From positions 103,287,001 through 103,351,000 of the forward strand of contig CM059587.1 of the NCBI GenBank assembly GCA_030407085.1: a DNA stretch of 64,000 nucleotides, read 5' to 3'. The notes beneath the pieces are model-generated. The model was not told the DNA's origin. It was given only the letters and a program-made list of their open reading frames with translations, and did no database searches. A program made the position numbers and the translations under genes. The DNA comes from Trichopria drosophilae. Lineage: Eukaryota > Arthropoda > Insecta > Hymenoptera > Diapriidae. Of the stretch, positions 37,131 through 48,577 are shown in pieces (positions within the stretch are counted from its first letter, which is position 1; each line of letters begins with the position of its first letter).

Positions 37131-39587
37131 GTATTCTTTTTATTCACGTTACAAAGAGGAATTAGGACGCTCGAGATGAATTATTTTATTATTCCTCCAC
37201 TTGGTAGTTTAATATTTCAGGTCAATCAGATGCTACATAATTTTCTTTATTGTGTTCTAATTTCAGTTCTTGTGCGAAATATTCACCTTGAAATTAGTGT
37301 TTCTGAATACGTGAATATATACGTCTATTCTTATGAGTCATGTTAAAGCAATGTAAAGAATACCTTAGATCTTCCATTTTGCTACAAAATAGTTACTGAA
37401 CTAGAAAAGTAGTATTGTAATAATTCAACTTCTATTGAAGCAATAACAAAAGTTGAAAAGTTTATGATCACCGCTTTTTGTTACCTACGAAAGACATTTT
37501 CCCAAAATACTTCATGAAAAGACGAAAAATAGTAATTTAATATTAATCGCTTGTATTATCTTATTTCCTATTATATTTATTGAAAAATGTTATCATTATG
37601 CAATCCAAATTCTCCTATTTGTCGACTTTTTTTTAAAAGCATCATACATTCTGATTCACAATTTTTCTTGTGATCGTAGAAAACATTAATATTTTTTAAT
37701 TTACGAGTGAATTAGAAACAATTGGATTCCGTTTATTTTCTATTCACCAACTTATTACTCAATGGTGACTATTGCAATTGTATTATGGAATTTTTATATT
37801 AATTATTATAAATTGATTAGTAAATACTTTTTCAAACGTAAATTGCATTTTTCAAAATATCAATACATTTTCACTTAGTTTATGATTACAATTAAGCAGA
37901 AAGAACAATATTTTTTAAATAACAATCTATACGAAGATGATCGTCGTACTATTGAGTTTCAGCGAAAGTTTTCTTTTTACAATCGATTACTCCATGTTCA
38001 CGGAATAAACGTTATCTTAGAATCGAATGGCGAAATATGTATGCGGATACCCTCGAGGCCATTTTGCAATTACAATACGCAACAAAAAATCGGAATTATT
38101 TGAAAAGTTCAGAATAGCCGCGGGCGTCATAATTTAGCAGAAAATCGAACGCAATTTAACAGTTCCATATTTTTGACTTCACGAGAGAATTTTGCGAAAT
38201 CACATAAAGAACGATTTTCTATTGTTAAGAGCTCTGGTTTTTTTTCGTCCTCTCTTTCACAATTTTGATATTTCAGCAATTCTTTAGTTATTGTAATATT
38301 TGGGAGGTATAATAGTTATATCGGCTATAAAAAAGTTACAAACGATTGTAACATTTAGCAATGGCAGAATTAATACTACGAAAAGTTGCAATTGACAGAA
38401 TATTATCTGTAACTCAAGTAATATTTATATTATATCTCTTTAAATTTAAATTCATAGGCAAACTTTTAATAAATATAGGTTTTAAAATACGTGGAATATA
38501 GTAGAGTAATAAGAGAATTGGTATGTGTTATTAAAATTGTTTTATTCGTTATTGTATCACAATGTATTACTGCGAAATAGGTAATTTATATAAAATTAAA
38601 TTTACGTTTACAATTACATAAATAAAATTTAGTATACTATTATATTGAATGTGGTTTTATTAAGATAAATTTTACTTATTGCAAAACCAATAATATCTAG
38701 AAAAAAAGTTTACCATTTTAAGGAGACCGTAGTAGTATAAAATATTGAATATACATAAAGAAATTAATATTCACAATATCTAACAGTAAAGTGGTCGATG
38801 GAGTTTATATGACAGTCAAATACCTAACGTGAAAGGGAATATTCAATATCGGCAATCTTATTATTTAATACTCATTAAAAATGAATTTGTGAGGCTATTA
38901 AGTCATATTCTTGTTTTAATGTATTCTCAGAAGAATTGAGTAAGAATTTAAGCGATCAAAAACGTATGTATATGGTAGGCTTATCAGATCAAGAAGTTTA
39001 ACCACATTTCTGAAATCAGGCCAGCTCAAAAGGCAGGATAGAATCAAGATAAGAATTCTAAATCTTATAAGCCAGTTATTAGCTTTCTGAATTCCTTATT
39101 ATCTCTGTTATAGACTGTGTGCTTAGTAATAACACCTCCAATCCTAGAAATGCCATTTCATGTCCTCTCCACAATCCAATTTATTCATTTAATAACTTTA
39201 ATGCTGCCTTCTTTTACTTATCTATAAAATGTATTTAAAACACTACTTTTAAGGAAATAGTTATGAACATTACTGTGGATGCGTAGAATTTCACATTTTA
39301 TTTTTTCAATTTCAATCATATATTTCATATCAAAATTGAAGTTACAAAAATTAAAAGGTACAGATCGTATCCTACTAATATTACGGTCGCTTTTCAGAAT
39401 TCCGAGGTCAAAATTCAGTTTCAGTCATCAGGAATTTTAATATGGTGACAAAATTGTTAAAACTCTCAATTTTTTTGGAGGTGTTGACTAATCATAAAGT
39501 GCAGGCTGGTAATCAGTGAATATATACACTTTTTCGCAGTCGCTTTCGCTGAGTCAAATTTAGAGAATATGAAAACCGATAAAGTTT
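37131..39587. other. AT-rich spacer
   Basis: Open frames of 73 codons at 37125-37346 and 37882-38103 (plus) have no known motif. No gene is called. Confidence 0.5.
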
Positions 39588-39665
39588 TCCAAAATTTAAA
39601 CCGCCATTTTTAATTTTGTAAAGATGACATCAGATTCAAAATGAGCGAACCAAAAATTACCATTT
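39588..39665 (-). repeat. Relic of the 120-bp satellite unit, inverted
   Basis: On the minus strand this block keeps, in order, the TTTTTGG, TCGCT-like, GAATCTGA and AAAATGGCGG blocks of the 120-bp unit found at both ends of the piggyBac element. On the plus strand this is seen as CCGCCATTTTTAATTTTG, then TCAGATTC and AGCGAaCCAAAAA. Spacing agrees with the intact unit. Confidence 0.5.
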
Positions 39666-39729
39666 AATCGGTTTATTAGAATGCCACCAGCATATCTAGT
39701 ATTTTATATTCTTAATATATGCGACGATA

Positions 39730-40110
39730 TGAAGCAAAATCGTGGGAAAGTCACGTCGCAAGTTAAAACAAACGCTGGACTTGATCTTTGTCTCGGAGCT
39801 TCTATACGTTGAGAAATGAACCTATTCTGCAGAAACCGCGAATAAAAATCTGCTCTGATGAAAATTATTTTTAAAGCCTACGAACTGGGAAGCGCGAGCA
39901 TATAAAATTCCGCATAGACATTGAATCATAAAACCGCAGGTTTCTGGACAGAGTTCCAGGAAATGAAATGAAAGCTACCCTCCGACTTCCTTTACAAAGA
40001 GTTAACAATGTGAAAGGTGAACGCCATTATCTCTTGGCTCCCAACGTATAACATACGAAAGAAAGCGTACATTTTCCGTTTGGTCTATTTTTCCTCGGCT
40101 TTTCCCTTTT
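39730..40110. other. GC-richer island
   Basis: Less AT-rich than its surroundings, without a recognisable frame. No repeat partner was found in the window. Confidence 0.3.
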
Positions 40111-41880
40111 TTCAGAAATATGCTAGAAGCATTTTATCATATCTTGAAAATAATGGAATTGTTAGATGTGAAAAAAATGAACGTTGTTGGCAATGATTAA
40201 ACATATTTATTTTAGCCCATTAAAATAGCCTAGCATAGTAATGATGATGCTACTAACAAGCAGTGAATATAAAACATTACACGCAGATATAATAATAGGA
40301 AATAATACATTGTATTAGAAAATAGCATCGTAGATGTTATAATCACTGCAAAATCGGGTGTCTTATTATTTTGAGACACTTTCGTCCTCACTTTTACGAC
40401 GTTTTGGCGATTGGCATATTTATAGTTTTTAAAAGGTATGGCAGAAACATAGTCTAAAAGTAAATAAGTCATCTTCTGACTTATTAGTGATGTAACACGT
40501 GAGCAAAAAAGCGCAAAAATGGTCGTACATTATACATTATCTAACCAGTCAGTTGATTTGGGGTTACACGAATCTTGCACATATCTATAGAAATTTTAAT
40601 AACGCATTAGAGTAAATATGAATGCACTCTCAAAATATTAAAATAAGCATCCATGCTTCTTGGAATATAAAACTGCCCGTACGAGTTCGTGATGTGAGAA
40701 GCAAGTCACATTTTAAATGGTTAATTTCTATGCATTCGTGCAACGAAATTTAAGTACATTCCACATTAATTACTTTTTTTGAAACTATTTTGCTAAACTG
40801 CAATTTTATATCCTGCCATAATCGTTCTTGGTTAATAGTTACGTATTTATCCAGTACATTTCTGCCTCTTTCCAGAATCAAACGATATTACACTGCCTTT
40901 ATTTTTTCAAAAACGAACTGCAGGTCTCTGTGCAACGACGTGGAATTTCAAATGCGTGCATGCCTCAGTTTTTGATGTGCGTATCATTCTAATATTTCTT
41001 TCTCACGCGAATAGTGCGATTATACAATTTCGATTATCTAAAAATTGCCTAAAGGTCAAGGTTTCAGGAAAATCTTAATTTGTTGTTATAATCTTTGCGG
41101 TTAGACATATAGAAATTCAATTAAAATTGTAGAAAAAAATGCAATAAATGTATTCTTGTTTTCTTTTTTTAACCATTTCTTTTAGGTGTCTATTATTTGC
41201 CAGAAAAACATTTTTTTTTTTTCGAAAACCAATTTTAAGTCGGAATGATGTGCAGATTTTACGCGTACGCGACTATTTCTATGTGCAAAGTGTAAGACGC
41301 ACAGAGTAGGAAGTATGAAATCCAAGAAAATATGGGAACAACTTTTCATATGTAAAAATGCGGCTCTTTATATCGCTCAAAATGTCATCTTATAAAACCA
41401 AATGTTCTCTTTATATACAATTTCAAACGAGTGCAAGTTATCATCAGTCGTGTCTTCAAATTGAGATTCATCTCATGCTGCGGTTGGTGCAACTTGTCTG
41501 AAATATAGAGTCTAGCATTTTGTTTCTCCATAATAGTATACAATATGTTGTCGAGGAACTTACTTCTCAAAACACAATTATATGATTTCCAGAATTCATT
41601 TTGATCAGAAATTTAAAATCTGAATTTTCTAAAGACCTTGAAAATATTTTTCATCAATAAAAATCACTATCGTCAATAGCTTCATTTTTAAGTTATTTAT
41701 GTTTGTTGAATATATTGTTTTGAGCTATATATAATACGTTTGTTAAAATTTGTTGTTATACTACAAAGGTATCACAAAATTACTAATGTTTCATTGTAAA
41801 GATAAGAAGTAATTCGACCACATATTTTATTTAAAAAACAATTCCTTATCATCCTTGTGAATTGTGAGGAAAGAATTGAG
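40111..41880. other. AT-rich spacer
   Basis: No supported gene. The longest frame (80 codons, minus, 40230-40472) has no motif. Confidence 0.5.
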
Positions 41881-42380
41881 AATTTTATGTCCAATTATGA
41901 CCTTCATCATAACCTTGAACGTAATTTTAAAGTGAAGTTGACGTTTTAAACCGGACACCACCTTTTCTGTAAAAATTGTAAGAATCGATAATGTTACTTC
42001 CAACTTTGACCTTCAGCATTACTTCAAAGGTTATTTAAAGGTCAAATTCACCTTATCAAATGGGAAGCCATATTTTTTACTAAAGAAATGTACCTCCTAT
42101 TATGGCCTTGATCATAACCTTGAAAGTCATTTCCAAATAAAATTGACCATATAAATCAGAAACCGAATTTCGTGTCGAAACTGGAAGGAACTTTTACTTC
42201 AAATTGTAACCACGACGAATACTCCAGGCATTTCAAGGTCAAATTGGGTTTATCATATTGGAATCAGAATGTTTTTTATCAAATCAAATGAAAAGATTTG
42301 ATAATTTTACATCCAACTGTTATCTTGATCATGATCTTGAAGTTGATTTCATAGTCAAATTGAGTTTTATTCTTGTTAAG
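41881..42380 (+). repeat. Tandem repeat, five diverged units of 98-113 bp
   Basis: Units start near 41881, 41990, 42088, 42190 and 42303. Each carries, in order, a TTACNTCCAA-like block, TNTGACCTTGATCATAACC, TTGAAAGTNATTTCAAGGTC and AAATTGACC. The units differ by 20-40 percent, so the array is old. The AAGGTCA and TGACCTT words recur because they sit in the conserved part of the unit. Confidence 0.75.
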
Positions 42381-42399
42381 ACTAAATTATCGTCAAGGG

Positions 42400-43680
42400 C
42401 ACGTTCAAGAAGGTCGAAATTCTAAGGTCCAAAATATGGTTCCCGTTTAAAAATGGCTGAAATCTGAAACTTTTGTAAAATACGTTTTTTCTCAAAATAC
42501 ACTACCTACTCACAAATTTTATTACAATTTTTTAGTTAACTAATGATAAGAAGGATAATCGCGATAAAATTTGATATTAGGAAATTATTAATTTATAGCC
42601 ATATTTTCAAATTAGTAGTCTTATAAATTTCAATTAACGATCGACCTCTACTTACTATCTATTGAGGAAGAATTTCCCCTACTCTACATACATTTAAGGT
42701 AATTCCTTGATTGGACGTCATTGTACGATACTGCTGTGGGATTTACGTAGTAGCGATGCGTTAAGAGTGACGTAACTGTCCAACGAAGAAGAAAACTAAC
42801 TGATGTATCCAGTGGAATTAGAGCTGTTTAGTGCGATACTACGTGAAATTCGACAAAGTTAGTCAGTAGACAGCACCTCGCACGTGGCGTAACAGTAAAC
42901 ATTTTCATCCCAGGGGAAGCAAGTTAACGATCACTTTGAGTCCTGTAAGCTTGTAGTACTGTTTGATTACCTATAGAAGCTGAAGATAAGCAACATTTAA
43001 TCGCATGAAATACTCTTGCAAGTGTACTCGGAAGGAAATGATATACGACAAATTCCAATATTTCGACGTTACAACTTTGAAACTTGCAAAGTCCGAAGCA
43101 AATGTCTGTGCTCCATTTCACTTCCCGTTAAATTCACCTCTGCTTTCTAATCTTGACAATACCAAAAACAGTAATACTACAACCACATTATCAACGTTTA
43201 AAGTTTTCGTGCTTGAGATGATAAAGTTTGTATTAAATCACCGTGACTTAAATCGTATGTAATCGAGCAATTATGGTTCACTGCGTGGGATACTTCAACA
43301 GTTATTAACCTATGTCAGGTAAGTACTCTGGAAGAGACCACCTTAAAACATAATAGCCGATTACTAAACAGAATTTCACTCGAGGAGCGTAAAGTAATGG
43401 TATTAAATGTCAAGCTGGAAACTTAAGCAACAAATTCCTTCGTAAAAACAGTCTCGCGCACTCGACCGCGTCGTGGAACTTAACTGACACGAGCAGTATA
43501 ATCTGACTTTACTTTCGACGTTACTGCCCGCAAAAATGGTCGACTAAAGCCTTTGAGCCAAATTGACAGTGAACCCAAATATCCTTCTCGCCTTACATAA
43601 TGCATATTTTTTGTAATAAAACCTCTCTATTTAAGCGGAGGTTACTGCAACAGCTTCGAGGTACCTTCAACTCGTGTGAC
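42400..43680. other. Mixed region with a GC-richer island
   Basis: From about 42710 to 43680 the DNA is less AT-rich, with several CpG words. It contains an 85-codon plus-strand frame (43005-43262) overlapping a 65-codon minus-strand frame (42924-43121). Neither shows a known domain. It could hold an untranslated exon; no splice pair is convincing. Confidence 0.3.
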
Positions 43681-46600
43681 CTAAATTACTATTAAACATT
43701 TAAAGACGGTTTTTGTTTGTGATCAGCAAGTTTATTTATAGTTTGTTATTAATTTGGAGAATTCTCAAAAATCTTTTGAAAATGAAAATACAAAAATAAT
43801 ACAAAAATCATTGTACACACGTTCAGTTTTCATGACACTGATTATCTTTCTCCAAACTTTTTTTTATTGTAATTAAACTTTTTTGTATTAGTTATTCAAT
43901 TTTTTTGTGTTTTTTACTCCCTATGGTTAAAAAGTTCAAACATTGTAAGAAAACCGTTTATTCAAACATATTAATATTGAATTTACAGCGGTCAAGTAAT
44001 TATCAAATAGGTTTTTCATAACATTGTCACTGAATTATTTCATTTAAAACTATCATAAAAACATATCTTTAGCACTTTAGAGGATTCAGCTTAGATATTT
44101 GCGAATTTATTACGGGAGAATATTTTGTCACGTACTTTCTAAGGTAGCTAAAAATTACATTATTCCCCTATGTATACTCGTTAACATCTTATTTTCCTGT
44201 TTTCGGAGTAAATTTACAGGATAACTATGTCATACATTAACACGTCACTTCCGCAGTAACCTTCAGAAAATTTCTCCTCGTATATTTTATTAAAATCAAT
44301 AAGACGCGCGACGCAATATACTTTCAAGAAAATAAGGAATACCATGAACGTGTATGTCAAGAATGATAAATTGATAATTAAAATACAAAGCCCATAAATT
44401 ACCTCATCTGGTAAAACAATGTTTTTTGGCAATATAAAATAATAAAAATAATATAAAATAAATTGATTTACATATATGATAAGACATAACGTTTACAGTT
44501 AGTAACAATCTGATTGGATGAAAGGGGAATGTGAGATCGTGGCAAGTAGATGCTGGATTCGGAATTCCGATAAGCACGTACAGAATATTGGATATGTAAA
44601 TGAATCACCATTACTCATGAAGAAGCGAATAGATACCCTCGGAAGCTGCAATGTGGTAACCCCTCAGAAGACGTGTACACACGCATCTGCAAGAAATTAC
44701 TAAATATAAGTACACCCTGGTACCGACGGTGACAGGAATACTACATGTGAATCGCTATGAACAGCGATCTCTATAACTTGGTAATATCGTCTTTACGTGA
44801 ACTCCGATAACCAATATATAATTCCATTATAGAAAGAAAAAAATTTGTTATTTGTATAAGTCCACTTTTATATCGAACTTAATGAATAAACCAATTCAGA
44901 GAATAATAGAAATTAATCGGTTTTAACTAACAATATAATTCAAAGATAACAGACTTGAATACCGCTAAATTCATAAAATCCTCAAACTATTTATTTATTT
45001 ATTCGATTATCAAGTATCTGGTTATATATATATATATATATATATATGTCAATCGGATGAAAGTCAACCGAAGCAGATCGTTTCACTCGAACAATAGAGG
45101 TTTAAAAATCCACATGGAAATCTTTTACGAAACATGTTCCATTTCCAGACGACCACCCGATTTGCAGAACATACGGTGGATTATTCCACAGCTGATCATC
45201 ATCGTGCGTTTTCTCTCTTTTTTTTCTATTTTATTTGCTTCTCGCCTATTTCAACTGCTTTTTCAAATGCATCCGTCCAGGTTCCATTGATTTGTGCCTA
45301 TTCTACTTGCTTCTAAATTTCCAAGACCTACACATGCATACCACTCTCTGTGCACATTTAAGCGATACCTCTGATAGGAGAAGTCTTCGACATCAAAGAG
45401 CATATTTTCGAATAACACACAATCGGACGAATATCAATATGGAAGATCCCATTTTTCGTAACCAGTAGATGCACAAATAATTGTGCAGCCATGCTTGCAA
45501 GTAGCTGACTTAAAAGAAATGGATGTTTCTTATCACCGTTAAGCTTCGCCCAAAATGATTAATGTGATGTATGGGTTAGAATAAAATGATTTTAATATAA
45601 AAAATCTGAATACGTTATATTGTGTCTTATTTGCAAGATAACACACAAAATTAAGTTATTCATTTTATTTTGAATAAATCATAATATTCTTGCCAACATT
45701 TCTATTCTTTTTAAAAGACGTAACCGTTCAAGTAGTAATGGGAATTTGCGTCAGACATCGTGGTTCCATGTGTAGTTTATAGGAATATATATATATATAT
45801 TAGGTATTTTATTGAAATTGTGAAATCACAAACTTTGCAGATTTTTACAACTTTTTTTGTTAAATCTTGAGCACATGTGTGAAATCTTTATATTATAAAT
45901 TCCTTTAAGTATGCGAATACAAAATCGAACGAGATGCAATACTTAAAGCAGCGTACCAAAGGTACTTTTTCCGCGTTTTTTTAATATTTTTTCGTGACTT
46001 TCGAATTATTTTGCAAGAATAAGCTAAAAACCATTTATAATAATAAATAAATAAACAAACAAATGAAAGTTACTGAAAAATATGTATTTTACGTAGGAGA
46101 TTCCATAATATTTGACTTATATACTATTTTTTTTGTAATAATTTTTTTTATAATGAGAAAGCAATTTAGTTTTAGAAATATATATCTTTATAGAAAGGTG
46201 TAGTATATATGATAGATTTACGATGAATTCACGTCCCATTTACTTTATGCGTATCCGATTCGTAAAATTTTGTAACTAATTTCCGATTAATTCTTCGTTG
46301 ATCATCAGGAAACATTATCATGTTACAATTTTCATGAATTTAAATTATGTTATCACGTAATGTTAGCATGTTGTAAACTTATGTACGTTAGATCAATATT
46401 TGAAAGCATGCTTTTACCATAAAATGATATATTTTGAAATTTATATTTTATAGAAAATATTTTTTACTATACAGTAGTTCTGATTTTATTAGCTTAAATA
46501 TTTTGACAAAAAAACCATTTCCCTATTTTTTTTTATTTAAAATTTTCAAACCTAAAAGGAGATTTACATAGCACAAAAGAAAACCGCATGTCTCTAATTG
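43681..46600. other. AT-rich spacer with two TA microsatellites
   Basis: (TA)n runs lie at 45023-45047 and 45786-45801. A GC-richer patch occurs at 44515-44770 and another at 45060-45440. Open frames there (111 codons at 44955-45290) start inside the TA run and are not credible genes. Confidence 0.5.
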
Positions 46601-46608
46601 AATTAACA

Positions 46609-46787
46609 ATGATTTTTACTAATAAAGAGTAAAAAGCGACTAATTCCGTTGCTATATTACTAATTTATTAGTTTCTTACTAATTTAGTTATTGTATTTTT
46701 AATACAAATATGAATTAGTAAAAGATGGCTAATGAATTGCTAGTTATTACTAAAGAGTTATTAGTTTTCATTACTAGTAAAAATCAT
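46609..46787. repeat. Small inverted-repeat element (about 180 bp)
   Basis: ATGATTTTTACTA (46609-46621) is perfectly inverted at 46775-46787. The inside is rich in ACTAAT/TTAGT words and largely self-complementary. It resembles a MITE, though AT-rich DNA raises the chance of random inverted repeats. Confidence 0.4.
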
Positions 46788-47150
46788 TTGTAAAATGCCC
46801 CGAATTTCGCAACACACCAAATTTGGCAATGCGAAAATAACAAAAAAGTAAGAGAGTCACACTACGAATTTCTAAATTTTATTCCTGTATTATTGCATAT
46901 TCGTCTGATAAATATATACAGTAGTACTGTTTTTGGCTTTGTATAATCTACATAACATGTATAACCTAATTTTCCTGCAGTACATTAACAAATATTAGGT
47001 AGTTGAATAAATAATGTGAATTGTCCATATATAAGATAGTGGAAATAGAAAATCCCACGTTGATTAATTAAAATAAAACGATGGGTTAATGATAACGTGA
47101 CTAAAATGTAGATTTGGAAAGTCTAAATCGATCAAATGTATGTATACCTT
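46788..47150. other. AT-rich spacer
   Basis: Nothing recognised. Confidence 0.5.
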
Positions 47151-47358
47151 CCCGCATAAACATTTGTCTACGAATCGGGTCCGAAACGGATCAGGGACCC
47201 TCAGCCCGGAAGTATTCCGGATCCGTTTCGGTTCAGGATGTTACACAACCTCGGATCCGAATCGGATCCGGAACCCGGAGGTCAGGCAATCGGCATCCGT
47301 TTCTGATCCGATCCTGATTTTCATTCGCATAGCTTTACCCGGTATAGGTCAGTCGAGG

Positions 47359-47386
47359 CTCTCTCTGTCTGTCTCTCTCTCTCTCG
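47359..47386. repeat. TC/TCTG microsatellite
   Basis: A run of CTCTCTCTGTCTGTCTCTCTC inside the 1.43-kb element. Confidence 0.85.
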
Positions 47387-47716
47387 ACTGGCTCAGTAGT
47401 AATTTTAATAAATTTACAGCATGGAATACAATACTTTATTAGTATAAAATGTATATTTTACAGAACTGTTATTTCAGAGACTATACATTTCAGGTGTCAA
47501 ACTTTCAACGATTAATTTATATCCGACATTTATTTATAATAATACTATACCTTCGAAACAGGTTTTCACTATTGAACACTGTATTATAACATAAATAATT
47601 TGGACTTTGTCGTATATTAGAATATTATATTGTCGATTTTAGCTCAAAGTTGTTAGATATTTATGTTTTGACATGTCACATATAGGTTATGTAATTACAT
47701 ACACATCAAGTAGTGT

Positions 47717-48196
47717 CCCAATAAACGAGATCGTGTGCAAATATTTTCACTGATTTTCATTTTGCATTCGATTTGTTTCCACTTTCGAATGAAATGTAGC
47801 AAATTTGAATGCAGAATTAAACGTTTTCAAACGAATATATGCGCAATGTTAAGATTGAGGTTATGTACATCCGTTTGCATGCGAAAACGGCTAACTGTCG
47901 AATGAAAAAAATGTTCATTTTTCATTCGATGTGATACGTTCTTTTGACATGATCTGCATAAAATGAATTGTATTTCATACGATTTCATTTGGCTCGGCAT
48001 TCGATTTGCATTCGACATTTAGCCATTTTCGCATGCAAACAGATGTACATAACCTAAATCTTAATACTGTGCATATATTCGTTTGAAAACGATTAATTCC
48101 GCATTAAAATTTGCTTAATTTCATTCGAAAGTGGAAACAAATCGAATTCAAACAGAAAAACAATGAACATTTTTGCACATGATCTCGTTTATTGGG
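47717..48196. mobile_element. 480-bp MITE with inverted repeats of about 190 bp
   Basis: Outer ends are CCCAATAAACGAGATC (47717-47732) and its perfect complement (48181-48196). The arms (47717-47905 and 47995-48196) stay complementary for about 190 bp with roughly 15 percent mismatch. They share GATTTGTTTCCACTTTCG, CGTTTTCAAACGAATATATG, GGTTATGTACATC and GTTTGCATGCGAAAA. The middle is itself rich in ATTCG words, and a 63-codon frame there is chance. It interrupts the larger CCCGCAT element, so it arrived later. A TA dinucleotide lies within a few bases on both sides; a TA duplication is possible but not proven. Confidence 0.85.
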
Positions 48197-48577
48197 GGGG
48201 TATAACCTAACGTGACGTAACGCTTGGTCCGATAAGGGCCACTACACGTAAGACGTATATCCTTCGCCATAGCATTTCTTACGCTGACATCTAAGGTCGT
48301 TTCTTGTGTATTGGCCTTAATGCAAAAAATATCAGACGTCTCATGTATGTTTTAATTCCTATGCGAAATTTCTTTCAGAATACAAAGGTAAACAAATCTA
48401 TTAGAAATCCAAATACGAATCGGATCAGGGACGGATCCGGATTACCTGACCTACCGAGTAAACCTATATGTACATATGCAAAACCAAATCTGGGCCGGAT
48501 CAGGAACAGATCCTGATTACCGGACATCCGTATCCTGAGCTAATCGTGGGGGTCAAATCAGGGAATGTTTATGCGGG

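Larger units (their letters stand above)
47151..48577. mobile_element. 1.43-kb non-autonomous DNA element, CCCGCATAAACATT ends
   Basis: CCCGCATAAACATT (47151-47164) is perfectly inverted at 48564-48577. Just inside both ends lie GC-rich arrays of CGGATCCG/CGGATCAGG words. About 43 bp of these (47280-47322) are inverted at 48412-48454, both reading GGTCAGG, AATC, ATCCGT and CTGATCCGAT. A (TCTG/TC)n microsatellite follows at 47359-47386. There is no transposase frame. Flanks read CCTT on the left and TTAT on the right, so no target-site duplication is evident. The CCC start resembles piggyBac ends but the superfamily is not settled. A separate MITE is nested inside (47717-48196). Confidence 0.7.

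Noticed and set aside
44955..45290. 111-codon plus-strand frame
   Set aside because: Its first third is a (TA)n microsatellite reading IYIYIY; no domain follows.
47827..48018. 63-codon minus-strand frame
   Set aside because: It lies inside the self-complementary 480-bp MITE; arm complementarity explains it.
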